Shown here piece by piece: positions 1-9,768 of a stretch of 64,000 bases of DNA. The number at the start of each line of letters is the position of its first letter. The stretch's first letter is position 1. Source of the stretch: Sulfurihydrogenibium sp. YO3AOP1. GTDB taxonomy: Bacteria; Aquificota; Aquificia; Aquificales; Hydrogenothermaceae. A model generated the notes under the pieces. That model was not told the origin of the DNA. It searched no databases and saw only the letters and a list, made by a program, of their open reading frames with translations. Both the position numbers and the translations under genes were made by a program. Location: positions 546,001-610,000 of the forward strand of contig NC_010730.1 in the NCBI RefSeq assembly GCF_000020325.1, read 5' to 3'.

Positions 1-120
1 ACAGATGAAGAAAAATGGAATGCTTATCAAAAAAGTGCATTAACAAGAGTAAATAAATTTTACAGGAAAGAGCAATTTTTAGACAATTATAGAAAGATTT
101 ATAAAGAGGTTTTAACATAA
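1..120 (+). CDS. pelF: C-terminal end of a probable PelF-type glycosyltransferase (partial)
   Basis: An open frame runs from the window edge to a TAA at 118-120 and encodes the last 39 residues of a protein ending in a Lys/Tyr-rich helix. The A of its stop codon is shared with the ATG of the next gene (TAATG), so the two are translationally coupled. PelF, the cytosolic GT4-family glycosyltransferase of Pel polysaccharide synthesis, normally sits directly before PelG. The assignment rests on that gene order, because the visible residues are too few to carry a diagnostic motif. Confidence 0.55.
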   Translation, partial: TDEEKWNAYQKSALTRVNKFYRKEQFLDNYRKIYKEVLT

Positions 121-1490
121 TGGCAGGTATAAGCTTTGAACTAAGGAAAGTATTAAGAGAAAGAACGCTTGGTTCAATAGTAAAAGCTTTTGGATACTCT
201 GCTGTTTTAAGTGCCGGACCATATCTAATTTCTATACTTACGTTAATAATATCTTTTTATGTTTTAAGACCAATTGTTTCTTCCGATAAAATTGTAATTC
301 AGTTTGGTGTAATAGTAACATACTTAACAGCTTTCAGCCTTATTTTAACCGGATTTTCTCAGCTTATGATAACAAGATTTCTTGCAGACAGAATTTTTGA
401 GAAGAAATATGAAGTTGTTCTTCCAAATCTTATTGGGAATATGCTTTTAAATATGATTTTGGCTTTTATCATTTCTTTAATTTTTTCAGTTATCTTTTTT
501 AAAGAGCAAGGTGCAGTTTTTATTATTTTGTATGTATTAGTTTTTACGATAATGTGTGGGTTATGGATTGTAAATGTTGTATTAACCGGATTTAAAAGCT
601 ATAAATTTATAGTCTTTTCTTTTGCTATAGGATACATTACTTTCTTCTTTTTTGCTTTATATATGGCAAGATACGATTTGGCAGGGTTAATGTTTTCATT
701 TTTTGTTGGTCAGGCGGTGTTATTTTTCTTACTTCTTGGGTATTTTATAAGAACTCATTATTCAGATAAGATAATATCTTTTGATTTTTTTGATAGGCAT
801 AAAATATATATATCTTTAATTCTTTCAGGATTTTTCTATAATCTTGGTATATGGACAGATAAATTTATATTTTGGTTTTATCCTGATACAAGCATCCAGA
901 TTTTAGGACCTGTTAGAGCTTCTATTGCTTATGATATTCCGATGTTTTTAGCATATATAGCAATTGCTCCCGGTATGGCAGTATTTTTCCTAAAACTTGA
1001 AACAGAGTTTGCAGATTATTATGATAGATATTACCGTGCAGTTAGAGAAGGGGCAACCTTAAATAAAATTTATCAATTTGGCGATGACATGATACTTTCA
1101 GCTCGTTCTGTTATTTTTGATACTTTGAGAATTCAAGGAATAGCATTTGTATTTTTCTTAATATTTGATACGCTTTTATTCAAAATATTTAAGCTTTCTC
1201 TTTTATACATACCACTTTTCCATGTTTTGATGGTTGGAACTTACCTTCAGCTAATATTTATGACATTGCTCGCAATACTAAACTACTTTGACAGAAGAAG
1301 AGAAGCTCTTTACTTATCTATTCTTTTTGCTGTTTCTAATGCAGTATTTACCTATGCTTCTATTTTACTTGGACCTTACTTCTATGGATATGGTTATGTT
1401 ATCTCTCTGTTTATTTCTGATTTGCTTGCCATAATTTTGTTAAGGAGGTTTTTAGATGAGATACACTATCAGACTTTTATGCTTATTTAA
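120..1490 (+). CDS. pelG: PelG, inner-membrane Pel polysaccharide transporter
   Basis: A 456-residue, very hydrophobic protein with about twelve membrane helices. Its start, MAGISFELRKVLRERT, followed by a Ser/Ala/Gly-rich first helix, is the typical PelG beginning. PelG belongs to the MOP flippase superfamily and is thought to move the growing Pel polymer across the inner membrane together with PelF. The gene starts on the last base of the upstream stop codon and overlaps the next gene by 35 bp, so it lies inside one operon. Length is normal for the family (about 455). No truncation is seen. Confidence 0.9.
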   Translation: MAGISFELRKVLRERTLGSIVKAFGYSAVLSAGPYLISILTLIISFYVLRPIVSSDKIVIQFGVIVTYLTAFSLILTGFSQLMITRFLADRIFEKKYEVVLPNLIGNMLLNMILAFIISLIFSVIFFKEQGAVFIILYVLVFTIMCGLWIVNVVLTGFKSYKFIVFSFAIGYITFFFFALYMARYDLAGLMFSFFVGQAVLFFLLLGYFIRTHYSDKIISFDFFDRHKIYISLILSGFFYNLGIWTDKFIFWFYPDTSIQILGPVRASIAYDIPMFLAYIAIAPGMAVFFLKLETEFADYYDRYYRAVREGATLNKIYQFGDDMILSARSVIFDTLRIQGIAFVFFLIFDTLLFKIFKLSLLYIPLFHVLMVGTYLQLIFMTLLAILNYFDRRREALYLSILFAVSNAVFTYASILLGPYFYGYGYVISLFISDLLAIILLRRFLDEIHYQTFMLI

Positions 1491-4182
1491 TATTTTATTT
1501 ATATTTAATCTATCTTACGGAAAAGATATAAGCGTTGGGTTTATATACAGAGAACCACCTGAAGAGGCATTCTACCTTTATGACTGGCTTGTGGTTGACC
1601 CGGATAACTTTTCTTTTGAAAAACTTAAAGAAAAATACTACATAAAAAATAAGAAAGCAAAACTTTTTGCGTATGTATCCGTAGGAGAAATAGAGCCTTA
1701 CAGAAAGTATTATAAAGAAATGGATAAAAGCTGGATAGCAGGAGAAAATAAGGACTGGAAAACCTACATAGCAGATATTAGAAAAAAAGAGTATAGAGAA
1801 TTTCTAATAAACAAAGTCTTAAAAAGCCTTTCTCAATACGATGGATTTTTCTTTGATACCTTAGATAGCTATCAAATTGCATTAAAACCAAATGAATATA
1901 AAGATTATGAAAATGCCTTGGCTGAGTTTATCATTCAAGTGAAAAAATCATTCCCGGACAAAAAAATCATTCTAAACAGAGGTTTTGAAGTAGTTCCACA
2001 AGTAAAAGATTATATAGATGCAGTAGTTGCAGAAAGCCTATTCTATGGTCTTGATACCAAAACAATGAAGTATAAAAAAATGAAAGAAGAAGATGCAAGA
2101 TGGCTTTTAAACAAACTAAATGAGATTAAAAACCTTGGTGTCAAAGTTATCGTGATAGATTATGTAGACCCTAAAAACAAAAAATTACAAAAAGAAGTTG
2201 CTAAAAAAATATACGAAAATGGGTTTATCCCATATATTACAGATAAAGACCTAAAAACTCTTGGAACAAGCATATATCAAATTATTCCAAGAAAAATTAT
2301 GATTTTGTATAATTCTAAAGAATTTGATGCAGCATACGATGATTTACATAGAAATTTCCAAGCTTTCTTAGAGTATCTTGGATATGTTCCGGTTATGTAT
2401 GATATTAATAAAGGGCTTCCAAGAGATTATATTGGAGATGAGTATGCCGGGATACTACTGAGGCAAGCAGAATATTCGCCAGAGATGTTGCAGTGGCTAA
2501 AAAAACAGATTTCAGACGGAATTAAAGTATTCTTCCTAAGCTACATTCCATCAGATGAAGAATTTTTAAGCTTTCTTGGTCTAAAAATAGAAGGGAATAC
2601 ATCCATTTTTGATAAAGTTGATTTTGAACCTATAGGTTATGATTACTTTGAGATAAAACCGGAAATCCAACCAATTCCAATAACAACACCACAAAATAAT
2701 TTCAAGCCTATTTTGAAAGCTAAAATAAATGGCAAGGAGTTTTATCCTTTTGCAATTACAGATTGGGGTGGATATGCTTTAGAAGGAACTTTTTTATCAG
2801 AATCTGGAAAGAATGAACTTTTGGTATTTAATCCGGTTGAGATTTTTAGAGACGTTTTTAAACCAGATTTTCCAACACCGGATGTAACAACCGAGAACGG
2901 AAATAGAATCTTAACAGCCCATATAGATGGAGATGCGTTTTTTGGTGTTGCTGACTTTGACCCACAAAAAAATTTAGGAGAGATAATCAGAGATGAGATA
3001 ATAAAAAAATACAAAATTCCACATACTGTTTCTATAGTTGAAGGAGAAATTGCACCTTGGGGTTTGTATCCGGATAAAAGTAAAAAACTTGAAGAAATTG
3101 CAAGAAGTATATTTGCGTTAGAAAATGTAGAGATTGCAAGCCATTCATTTTCACATCCTTTTAAGTGGAAAAAATTGTATGAATTAGAAAAAGAAAACAA
3201 AGAAAGTAATGTAGAAGGCTATAGTTTATCTATTAAAAATTATGAGTTTAATTTAGAAAGAGAGATTATTGGTTCTATAGATTATATCAATAAAAATTTA
3301 GCTCCGGAGAATAAAAAGACAAAAGTTTTTTTGTGGACCGGCGACTGTGTTCCTCCAAAAGAAGCGCTTCAACTAACATACAAGATTGGTGTTTACAACG
3401 TCAACGGAGGAGACACTTGGATAAACTATCAAGAACCGTTTTATACACTAATTGGACCCATGGGGCTTAACAGGGATGAATACTTTCAGGTATATGCACC
3501 TATACAAAATGAAAATGTATACACAAATCTTTGGAGAGATTATTATGGATATATAAAATCTATATCAACCTTTAAACTCACAGACGAAAAATATAGATTT
3601 AAACCTATTTCTATATACTATCACTTTTACTCTGGGCAAAAAATAGCATCCTTAAAAGCTTTAAAGGAAGTTTATGATTATGCTTTATCTCAAGAAATAA
3701 ACCCGATGTTTTTATCAGAGTATACCCAAAGAGTTTTAGAATTTAGAAATACAGTCGTTGCAAAGGATTTGGAAGATAATTTTGTTATTAGAAATGAAGG
3801 AAATCTAAAGACTGTTAGATTTGATAAAGATGTAAAGATAGATATTTTTAAAAGTCAAAATGTGGTCGGTTTTAGAAAAATTCACGATTCAATCTATGTT
3901 CATTTAACCAATGATGGAGATTCAAAAATTTTCTTTTCTGAAGATGAGCCAAATTTTATGGTTATAAATTCTAATGGTCAGATAAAGTTTTACGAAAAAG
4001 ATAATAAAAGTATAAAAATTAAACTTGAAGGCTATATCCCATTAACCTTTAAGATTTTGAACAAAAACTGCAAGTTAAACATAACTCCAAATGATTATAT
4101 CCTAAAAAAAGACAGGAATTATTATGAGTTTAAATTCACGAAAGAGAAAGAAGCCTATGTGGAAGCCCACTGCGGTAGCTAA
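1456..4182 (+). CDS. pelA: PelA-like polysaccharide hydrolase/deacetylase
   Basis: A 908-residue exported protein (about 948 in Pseudomonas PelA). Residues 1-22 form a signal peptide. Residues 25-270 are a GH114-type domain with the FDTLDSYQ segment near residue 133. A middle region around 280-460 follows. A deacetylase domain then carries a DGD motif near 492 and HSFSHP near 562, the metal-binding pattern of this class. PelA deacetylates, and can hydrolyse, the GalNAc-containing Pel polymer in the periplasm. The start is set by TAAGGAGG at 1441-1448, seven bases before ATG 1456. The gene overlaps its neighbours at both ends. Confidence 0.88.
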   Translation: MRYTIRLLCLFNILFIFNLSYGKDISVGFIYREPPEEAFYLYDWLVVDPDNFSFEKLKEKYYIKNKKAKLFAYVSVGEIEPYRKYYKEMDKSWIAGENKDWKTYIADIRKKEYREFLINKVLKSLSQYDGFFFDTLDSYQIALKPNEYKDYENALAEFIIQVKKSFPDKKIILNRGFEVVPQVKDYIDAVVAESLFYGLDTKTMKYKKMKEEDARWLLNKLNEIKNLGVKVIVIDYVDPKNKKLQKEVAKKIYENGFIPYITDKDLKTLGTSIYQIIPRKIMILYNSKEFDAAYDDLHRNFQAFLEYLGYVPVMYDINKGLPRDYIGDEYAGILLRQAEYSPEMLQWLKKQISDGIKVFFLSYIPSDEEFLSFLGLKIEGNTSIFDKVDFEPIGYDYFEIKPEIQPIPITTPQNNFKPILKAKINGKEFYPFAITDWGGYALEGTFLSESGKNELLVFNPVEIFRDVFKPDFPTPDVTTENGNRILTAHIDGDAFFGVADFDPQKNLGEIIRDEIIKKYKIPHTVSIVEGEIAPWGLYPDKSKKLEEIARSIFALENVEIASHSFSHPFKWKKLYELEKENKESNVEGYSLSIKNYEFNLEREIIGSIDYINKNLAPENKKTKVFLWTGDCVPPKEALQLTYKIGVYNVNGGDTWINYQEPFYTLIGPMGLNRDEYFQVYAPIQNENVYTNLWRDYYGYIKSISTFKLTDEKYRFKPISIYYHFYSGQKIASLKALKEVYDYALSQEINPMFLSEYTQRVLEFRNTVVAKDLEDNFVIRNEGNLKTVRFDKDVKIDIFKSQNVVGFRKIHDSIYVHLTNDGDSKIFFSEDEPNFMVINSNGQIKFYEKDNKSIKIKLEGYIPLTFKILNKNCKLNITPNDYILKKDRNYYEFKFTKEKEAYVEAHCGS

Positions 4183-5320
4183 GTTTATAACCAATAGAGA
4201 AATTTTTGGCTTTATCTTAATTGTATTATTTGGCATGATATTAGTTTTTCCAAAAGGTAAATTAGAAAGGCTAATATTTGAAGAAGATAGCAATATAACT
4301 TTGTCTAATATGTATCTTGAAAGTTTAGTAAAAGTTAATCCAGACCCAAGTTTAAAACTCCTAATTGCAGAAAGGTATATAAAAATAGGAGAAGAAAAGA
4401 AGGCGATTAAGCATTTAGACGATTTAGAAAAAAGTAACGATCCAGATATTCTTGGTAAAGCAAAATTTTTAAGATATTCAATTTTAAAGCAAAAGTTCTT
4501 CTCAAAAAATGTATCTTTAGAAGAAAAAGAATATTTAAGAAATCAAATGAAAGCAATTCTTGAAGAAAGCTATAAATCTATGATAGATGCAAAAGAACTT
4601 GAAAAAGAATATAAAGAAGCTTTATCAATGGAGTTTCAAGATTTGGCCTATAAAATAGCAATAAGAATATTGCATATTAAACCAAAGGATATTTACTGGC
4701 TAAAGGAAAGCTATAAACTGGCTATAATGTTAAAAGATTATGAAAATGCTATTAGGTTTTTACAAAAGCTTGTAATTTTAGACAAAGAAAATTCTTTTAA
4801 CTATAATAAGGAAATTGTTAATGTTTATAAAGCAAAAAAAGATTTCTATGGCTTGTCCAATCACTTAGAATATTTATACAAAACTGATTCTGCAAACAAA
4901 TACTATTGGGCTAAAGAATTACTAAATTTGTATAGCTATCAAAAGCAATATAATAAAGCGATTAGCTTATTAGAGCAACTCTATAAAACTGACACTAAGA
5001 ACAAAGACCTGTGGTTAAAACAATTGACAGATTTATATCTATATCAAAAACAGTATGAAAAGGCTTTAAACATTTACTTAACACAGCTTAACATGGAAAA
5101 AAATCCTTTAAAAAGAAAAGAATATTTCAAAAAAGCAGTTGAAATTGCCCTTTGGAGTAAAAATTTTGAATTGGCAAAAAATATAATTTCTAAGCACTAT
5201 AAAGAATTTTTGAATGATAGAGAGATGATGAAGTTTGTATTAAAATCTTCCTTGGCAACAGGAGATCCAAAATTTGCACATAAAATAGCACTGGATATTA
5301 AACAGAGGATTATAGAATGA
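4124..5320 (+). CDS. Membrane-anchored TPR protein, probably the N-terminal part of a split PelB
   Basis: A 398-residue protein with a basic N-terminus, one membrane helix near residues 27-45, then alpha-helical TPR-like repeats to the end. The segment after the helix (SNITLSNMYLESLVKVNPD) resembles, from memory, the beginning of the TPR domain of proteobacterial PelB. It overlaps pelA by 59 bp and shares ATGA with the next gene. I infer that it is the inner-membrane/periplasmic part of a PelB encoded as two proteins. The alternative is a PelE-type TPR partner. An ATG at 4157 is a possible shorter start. Confidence 0.65.
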   Translation: MSLNSRKRKKPMWKPTAVAKFITNREIFGFILIVLFGMILVFPKGKLERLIFEEDSNITLSNMYLESLVKVNPDPSLKLLIAERYIKIGEEKKAIKHLDDLEKSNDPDILGKAKFLRYSILKQKFFSKNVSLEEKEYLRNQMKAILEESYKSMIDAKELEKEYKEALSMEFQDLAYKIAIRILHIKPKDIYWLKESYKLAIMLKDYENAIRFLQKLVILDKENSFNYNKEIVNVYKAKKDFYGLSNHLEYLYKTDSANKYYWAKELLNLYSYQKQYNKAISLLEQLYKTDTKNKDLWLKQLTDLYLYQKQYEKALNIYLTQLNMEKNPLKRKEYFKKAVEIALWSKNFELAKNIISKHYKEFLNDREMMKFVLKSSLATGDPKFAHKIALDIKQRIIE

Positions 5321-8145
5321 TTTCTTTTAGAGAAACCTTAGATAAATATTCTTACATTAAGCTGGCAACTTTGATTGCTTTTACTCCGCTGGTTTCTTTT
5401 GCTATTGGAATAGAAGACATAACTTTACAAATAAAAGAAGAAAAAGTTAATAAAGAACAGCCAAAACAAATCAAAATCAGTAAAGTTTATGATGAAGAGC
5501 TTTTAAAACTTCTTTTGATTACGTTCTTAGGAAATCAAGATTTAGAAAATGCTTATATAGTTGCAAAAAAAGGAGCCGAATTATTTCCTAACAATCCATA
5601 TTGGTTAAAAAACTTAGGACAGGTTGCGATCTGGACAAAAAGACCTGCGGAAGGTATAGAAGCCTACTTAAAACTATATCAAATAACTAAGGATGAAAAT
5701 ATAAAAAGAGAGCTGTTTAACCTTGCCTTAGCGACAAATAGGTTTGATATAGCAACAAATTTGATAGAAAAGGATGCACTAAGTGGCAAATTTAACGATT
5801 TAAAAACTTTGCTTTATATCTATCAACAAGCTGGAGAAGTAAAGAAGCTTATAGAAATTTTAGAAGCTATGTATGAAAAAGATAAAAACATAGATATATT
5901 AAGAAACTTAACAATGATCCTTTATAATTATGGAGATTTAGACAAAGCTTCAAAATATGGTGAAATTCTATACAGTAGGCAAGATAAAAACTATAAAGAT
6001 GTTTTGCTTTATACAAGCATACTATATGCAAAAAAAGATTTGAAAAAATCCTTAGAAGTTTTAAAATCATACCTTCCTAATATAACTGTTAGTAAAGACA
6101 TAGAAGAAGATAGATTAGAGTATCTTTACACGCTATCAGACTTGGCTTGGGCTTTAAAAGATTTTGATACGTCAATTAATATCGCTACCCAGCTTGATAG
6201 CATTGATAAAGGGAGGCTTGAAGAATATATTAGGCTGTATACATACTTCTATTATAAGAAAGAATATAAAATATCCGCTGATTATGCTTTAAAGGGCTAT
6301 GAAAAATATAAAGATTCTTATCTATTATCCAGCTATATAGAAAGTTTGTACTTGACTAATGACTATCAAAAAATAGTTGAATTTATAGAAAGCAATAAAA
6401 TTGATTATAATTCTTCTGCTTTGATGCTATCTAGATATATAAGCAGTTTATTAAAGTTAAATCAAACACAAAAAGCCTTAAACATCGTAAAAAATGTATT
6501 GGATAAAAAGTTTGACTCTCAAATCATTTCTGAGCTAATCTTTGCTTCAATAGAGTCTTCTAATCAAAACCTTGCTAAGTATATAGTAAGTAATTATAAA
6601 AAATATGAGACAGTAATTCCAAAACCTTTTACATTTTTGTATCTCTTTTTAGAAAACACAAAAAAAGCTCTTGAATTGTCTTATAATCAGCTTAAAAATA
6701 GCAAATCTATCTCTGATAAGTTGCTTTACGCAGATATACTTTATACGTACGGCAGATTTGAAGAAAGCGAGAAAATAAAGTATGAAGTATTTAAAGAGCT
6801 TAAAGATAAGCAAAGTCTATCATCAGAAGATGCCTACAATTTTTTGAGAGTAGCTGATGAGTATTTATCCTCAAGGCAATATTTAGAACTACTTGAAAAG
6901 TATAAAAATATTATTTCATTAGAATCTTATAACGACCTTTATTTTTCACATCTTCTTAAAATAGACCATCATCCAGAGTTAGAGTATTTAATGAAAAGGC
7001 ATAGTTATAACTTACGCCCATGGATGCAATTAAATTTAGCTTTATGGTCAAATGATAAGTATTGGCAGGATAATCTTCTTGAAAAATTTGCTGATATCCT
7101 GCCTATTAGAGATAGAGTAACTGCATTTACTGAGACTGGACAAATTGATAAAGCTATGTATTATGGATATAAAGGACTGGATGAAAATCCGGAAGATTAT
7201 TTATTATACAAACAAGAAAGAGATTTAATCACAACTTACAGACCGAAAGTTGAAATGCTAACAAACTATACAGATAGAGCTGGCGTTAAAGACATTTCTG
7301 AAGATACGTTTATTCAAGCTAAACCAAAAGAAGGCTTTTATCTGTTTTTTAGATATAAAGGTTCAAATCCGTTTAGTGTTGATAATTCAAAAATGATTAA
7401 CGTTCCTGATAGAAATGATACAGCAGTTGGTTTTAAGAAGATTCTTGATGATGGAGAATTAAATTTTATTACAGGTTTATTAAAAACTATTTTATCAAAC
7501 TTGTATTTAGATATTCAATTTAGAAAATATATAAAAAATAAAACTTATTTTGGTGGAGAGCTTGGTAAAAATATACCAGCTGACGATACTTTATTTTTAT
7601 ACTACGGTGGAATGAAAGATATGTTAAGTTTCAACTTTTCTCACAGTTTTAATAACAGAACCGGCTTTTATATAAGTCCATCTTACAATATCTATCATTC
7701 TTCTGATGAGAAAAAGATAGGAACTTCTTTTAATTTGTATGATGAGCTTTATTACAAGCTCAGAGTTGGCTATCCTGATTATACGTTTAGACTTTACTCA
7801 TTTCACGGTAAATATAATGAAAAAGATGGATATAAAGGAAATATTGAGAAACTATCTCCATATCAAGCAACTAAATTTCTGCCACAATCTTTTAATTTAA
7901 TTGGAATTGGATTTTCTTTTGGATATGACAATGATACAAATTATGTAAGAGTTTGTAGACCATTTTTCAGTGCCGATATTACTTATAACGATATTACAGG
8001 TTCAGGATATGGTTTTTCTGGTGGAGTAGGTGGTGGTTTATTTAGACAGGATAATTTAAGCTTAGGGTTTAGGTATATTCAAGGATTTAAGGGTACAACG
8101 GATAATTATCTTAATATTTATTTAAGATATATTTTCTTTTACTAA
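5317..8145 (+). CDS. pelB: PelB-like outer-membrane export protein (TPR plus beta-barrel)
   Basis: A 942-residue protein. Residues 1-35 look like a cleavable signal peptide (TLIAFTPLVSFAIG). About 600 residues of helical TPR-like repeats follow. From roughly residue 640 to the end lie alternating, aromatic-rich strands ending in YLRYIFFY, a typical outer-membrane barrel terminus. This matches the C-terminal TPR and porin parts of PelB, which exports Pel across the outer membrane. The gene is coupled to the previous one by ATGA. Having its own signal peptide suggests a working second subunit rather than a broken fragment. PelC, the usual lipoprotein partner, is not in the window. Confidence 0.75.
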   Translation: MISFRETLDKYSYIKLATLIAFTPLVSFAIGIEDITLQIKEEKVNKEQPKQIKISKVYDEELLKLLLITFLGNQDLENAYIVAKKGAELFPNNPYWLKNLGQVAIWTKRPAEGIEAYLKLYQITKDENIKRELFNLALATNRFDIATNLIEKDALSGKFNDLKTLLYIYQQAGEVKKLIEILEAMYEKDKNIDILRNLTMILYNYGDLDKASKYGEILYSRQDKNYKDVLLYTSILYAKKDLKKSLEVLKSYLPNITVSKDIEEDRLEYLYTLSDLAWALKDFDTSINIATQLDSIDKGRLEEYIRLYTYFYYKKEYKISADYALKGYEKYKDSYLLSSYIESLYLTNDYQKIVEFIESNKIDYNSSALMLSRYISSLLKLNQTQKALNIVKNVLDKKFDSQIISELIFASIESSNQNLAKYIVSNYKKYETVIPKPFTFLYLFLENTKKALELSYNQLKNSKSISDKLLYADILYTYGRFEESEKIKYEVFKELKDKQSLSSEDAYNFLRVADEYLSSRQYLELLEKYKNIISLESYNDLYFSHLLKIDHHPELEYLMKRHSYNLRPWMQLNLALWSNDKYWQDNLLEKFADILPIRDRVTAFTETGQIDKAMYYGYKGLDENPEDYLLYKQERDLITTYRPKVEMLTNYTDRAGVKDISEDTFIQAKPKEGFYLFFRYKGSNPFSVDNSKMINVPDRNDTAVGFKKILDDGELNFITGLLKTILSNLYLDIQFRKYIKNKTYFGGELGKNIPADDTLFLYYGGMKDMLSFNFSHSFNNRTGFYISPSYNIYHSSDEKKIGTSFNLYDELYYKLRVGYPDYTFRLYSFHGKYNEKDGYKGNIEKLSPYQATKFLPQSFNLIGIGFSFGYDNDTNYVRVCRPFFSADITYNDITGSGYGFSGGVGGGLFRQDNLSLGFRYIQGFKGTTDNYLNIYLRYIFFY

Positions 8146-8146
8146 T

Positions 8147-8380
8147 ACCTTGGGTAATAAATCTAAAATATTACAAGATTCTTAGTTGTAGTTATAGGAT
8201 GTTAAAAGTGAGAAAGTGAGAGATTGATGGATGTTGGGGCAGTTCATGAACTGCCCGTCCGTTAAGATTGAATAGCGAAAGGTAAGAAGTGAGGGGACTA
8301 ATTAATTTGTTATCTGTCGCTCTTCACTTATTCTGAAGGCTTTATTTATCGAAACTCTCAATTTCTCACCCGGCGTATAT
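8147..8380. repeat. Dispersed mosaic intergenic element, long variant, copy 1
   Basis: This copy fills most of the 363-bp gap 8146-8508. It starts ACCTTGGGTAATAAATC directly after the pelB stop and ends AATTTCTCACCCGGCGTAT, so the ends are inverted versions of one terminus. Inside are a CTTAGTTGTAGTTATAGGA-like stretch, a perfect 20-bp palindrome at 8237-8256, and a region ending TCTGAAGGCTTTA. The same order of blocks recurs at 58102-58320. The remaining gap, 8381-8508, has a TATAAT at 8440-8445 that could serve the next gene, with no convincing -35 box. Confidence 0.75.
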
Positions 8381-8508
8381 TGTAAAAATTATATATGTAA
8401 AAAGAAAATACCTGCACTTTAAAAGATAAAAAATACACTTATAATATTTAATGAATTAACTAACTTCTTAAAATTAGAGTACAAAAAATATATCTTGATG
8501 GAGTATAG

Positions 8509-9420
8509 ATGTATAAATATATTTTTGGACCAGTTTTATCAAGAAGGTTTGGATTATCTCTTGGGATAGATTTATCACCTGATGAAAAAAGCTGTAACTT
8601 TGACTGTTTATATTGCGAGTTAGAAAAAGCAAAGCCGATAGACTATATCAAACATCCGCCAAAAGTTGAAGACATAATCAACGAAGTTAAAGATTATCTG
8701 TATAAAAATCAATATCCAGATGTTATAACAGTTACAGCCAACGGAGAACCAACTCTTTATGAAGATTTAAATAATCTGATTGAGCAGTTAAACAAGATAA
8801 AAAATTCATCTAAAACTTTAATTTTATCCAATGGAAGCACTATAAATGATGCTTCAGTTAAAGAAGCTTTAAAAAAGTTTGATATAGTAAAATTATCTCT
8901 TGATGCAGCAGACCAAGAAACATTTGAAAAAGTAGATAGACCATTGGAAGGAATAGAGATTGAAGATTTAATGAATGGTATGATTTTGTTTAGAAAAGAA
9001 TATAGTGGAACGCTTGTTTTAGAAGTTTTGATTGTTAAATATGTAAATGATAATCCTCAAGTAATTCAAAAGATCGTAGAAGCTGCGAAAAGGATTAATC
9101 CTGACAGAGTTGACATTTCAACAGTTGATAGACCGCCAGCTTACAGAGTCTTTCCTGTGGATAATCAGACTCTTTATGAAATTGCAAAGATGTTTGAAGG
9201 TTTAAATGTTAATGTTGCTGTTAGAAAAAACGGCGGAGATGTCAAAAAAGTTTCATTAGATGAAGAAGACATTTTAAATACTTTCAAGAAAAGAGCTTAT
9301 TCTTTGAATGATATTCAAACTTTGTTTGATGAGGAAACTCAAAAAAGAATTCAAAATCTTTTAGCTACTGGCAAGATAAAGAAAATAAATGTTGGAAATT
9401 TGGAGTTTATTAAAGGGTAA
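8509..9420 (+). CDS. Radical SAM protein (COG0731-like)
   Basis: A 303-residue protein with the radical-SAM cluster motif C-x3-C-x2-C in SCNFDCLYCELE (residues 28-37), then an NGEPTLYEDL segment typical of the fold. The N-terminal FGPVLSRRFGLSLGIDLSP is the signature of a widespread family of radical SAM proteins related to TYW1/MoaA. The substrate cannot be read from the sequence. The last 60 residues form a small helical or winged extension. GGAG lies ten bases before ATG. The gene stands alone between two repeat-filled gaps. Confidence 0.8.
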   Translation: MYKYIFGPVLSRRFGLSLGIDLSPDEKSCNFDCLYCELEKAKPIDYIKHPPKVEDIINEVKDYLYKNQYPDVITVTANGEPTLYEDLNNLIEQLNKIKNSSKTLILSNGSTINDASVKEALKKFDIVKLSLDAADQETFEKVDRPLEGIEIEDLMNGMILFRKEYSGTLVLEVLIVKYVNDNPQVIQKIVEAAKRINPDRVDISTVDRPPAYRVFPVDNQTLYEIAKMFEGLNVNVAVRKNGGDVKKVSLDEEDILNTFKKRAYSLNDIQTLFDEETQKRIQNLLATGKIKKINVGNLEFIKG

Positions 9421-9471
9421 GTGAAAAGTAAGGCGTTTTTAATTTGGGACAAAATAGATAAGTTTTATTTT

Positions 9472-9732
9472 ACACGTTGGGTAGGAGATTCAATAAAAGT
9501 ATGAGATCCTTCGTCTGCTTAAGAAAAACGAATAATGGATAGGTTTTATCGAGAGTGCTTTAAAATTTTAACTAAGTCTAAAAATTATAACCTTTTTAAT
9601 CGTCATTCTGCAGCCAGTGAAGAATCTCCTCTCTTTTTTTACCTCTCACTTACTCACTTTTTCACCTTCTTTAAAAAAAGAGATCCTTCGGCTTTACAGC
9701 CTCAGGATGACAAGGAAAGGTAGGCTTACAAA
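9472..9732. repeat. Dispersed mosaic intergenic element, copy 2
   Basis: This copy fills the convergent 348-bp gap between the radical SAM gene and gltD. It begins ACGTTGGGTAGGAGATTCA and carries three hairpin modules: a degenerate GAGATCCTTCG block at 9503, GTCATTCTGCAGCC...GAAGAATCTCC at 9602-9630, and GAGATCCTTCGGCTTTACAG...CAGGATGAC at 9680-9710 with the inner stem GGCT/AGCC at 9690-9701. A small open frame at 9535-9723 consists entirely of this repeat and is not a gene. Confidence 0.7.
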
Positions 9733-9768
9733 AATTTATGCAACACTTCCATACTTATTCACTTAAAA

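Noticed and set aside
8381-8508. 25-bp target duplication around element copy 1
   Set aside because: The sequences just outside 8147 and 8380 do not match each other; the same was true for most other copies, so only two copies support the duplication claim.
9535-9723. 62-codon open frame between the radical SAM gene and gltD
   Set aside because: It is made entirely of dispersed repeat modules that occur elsewhere in other frames.
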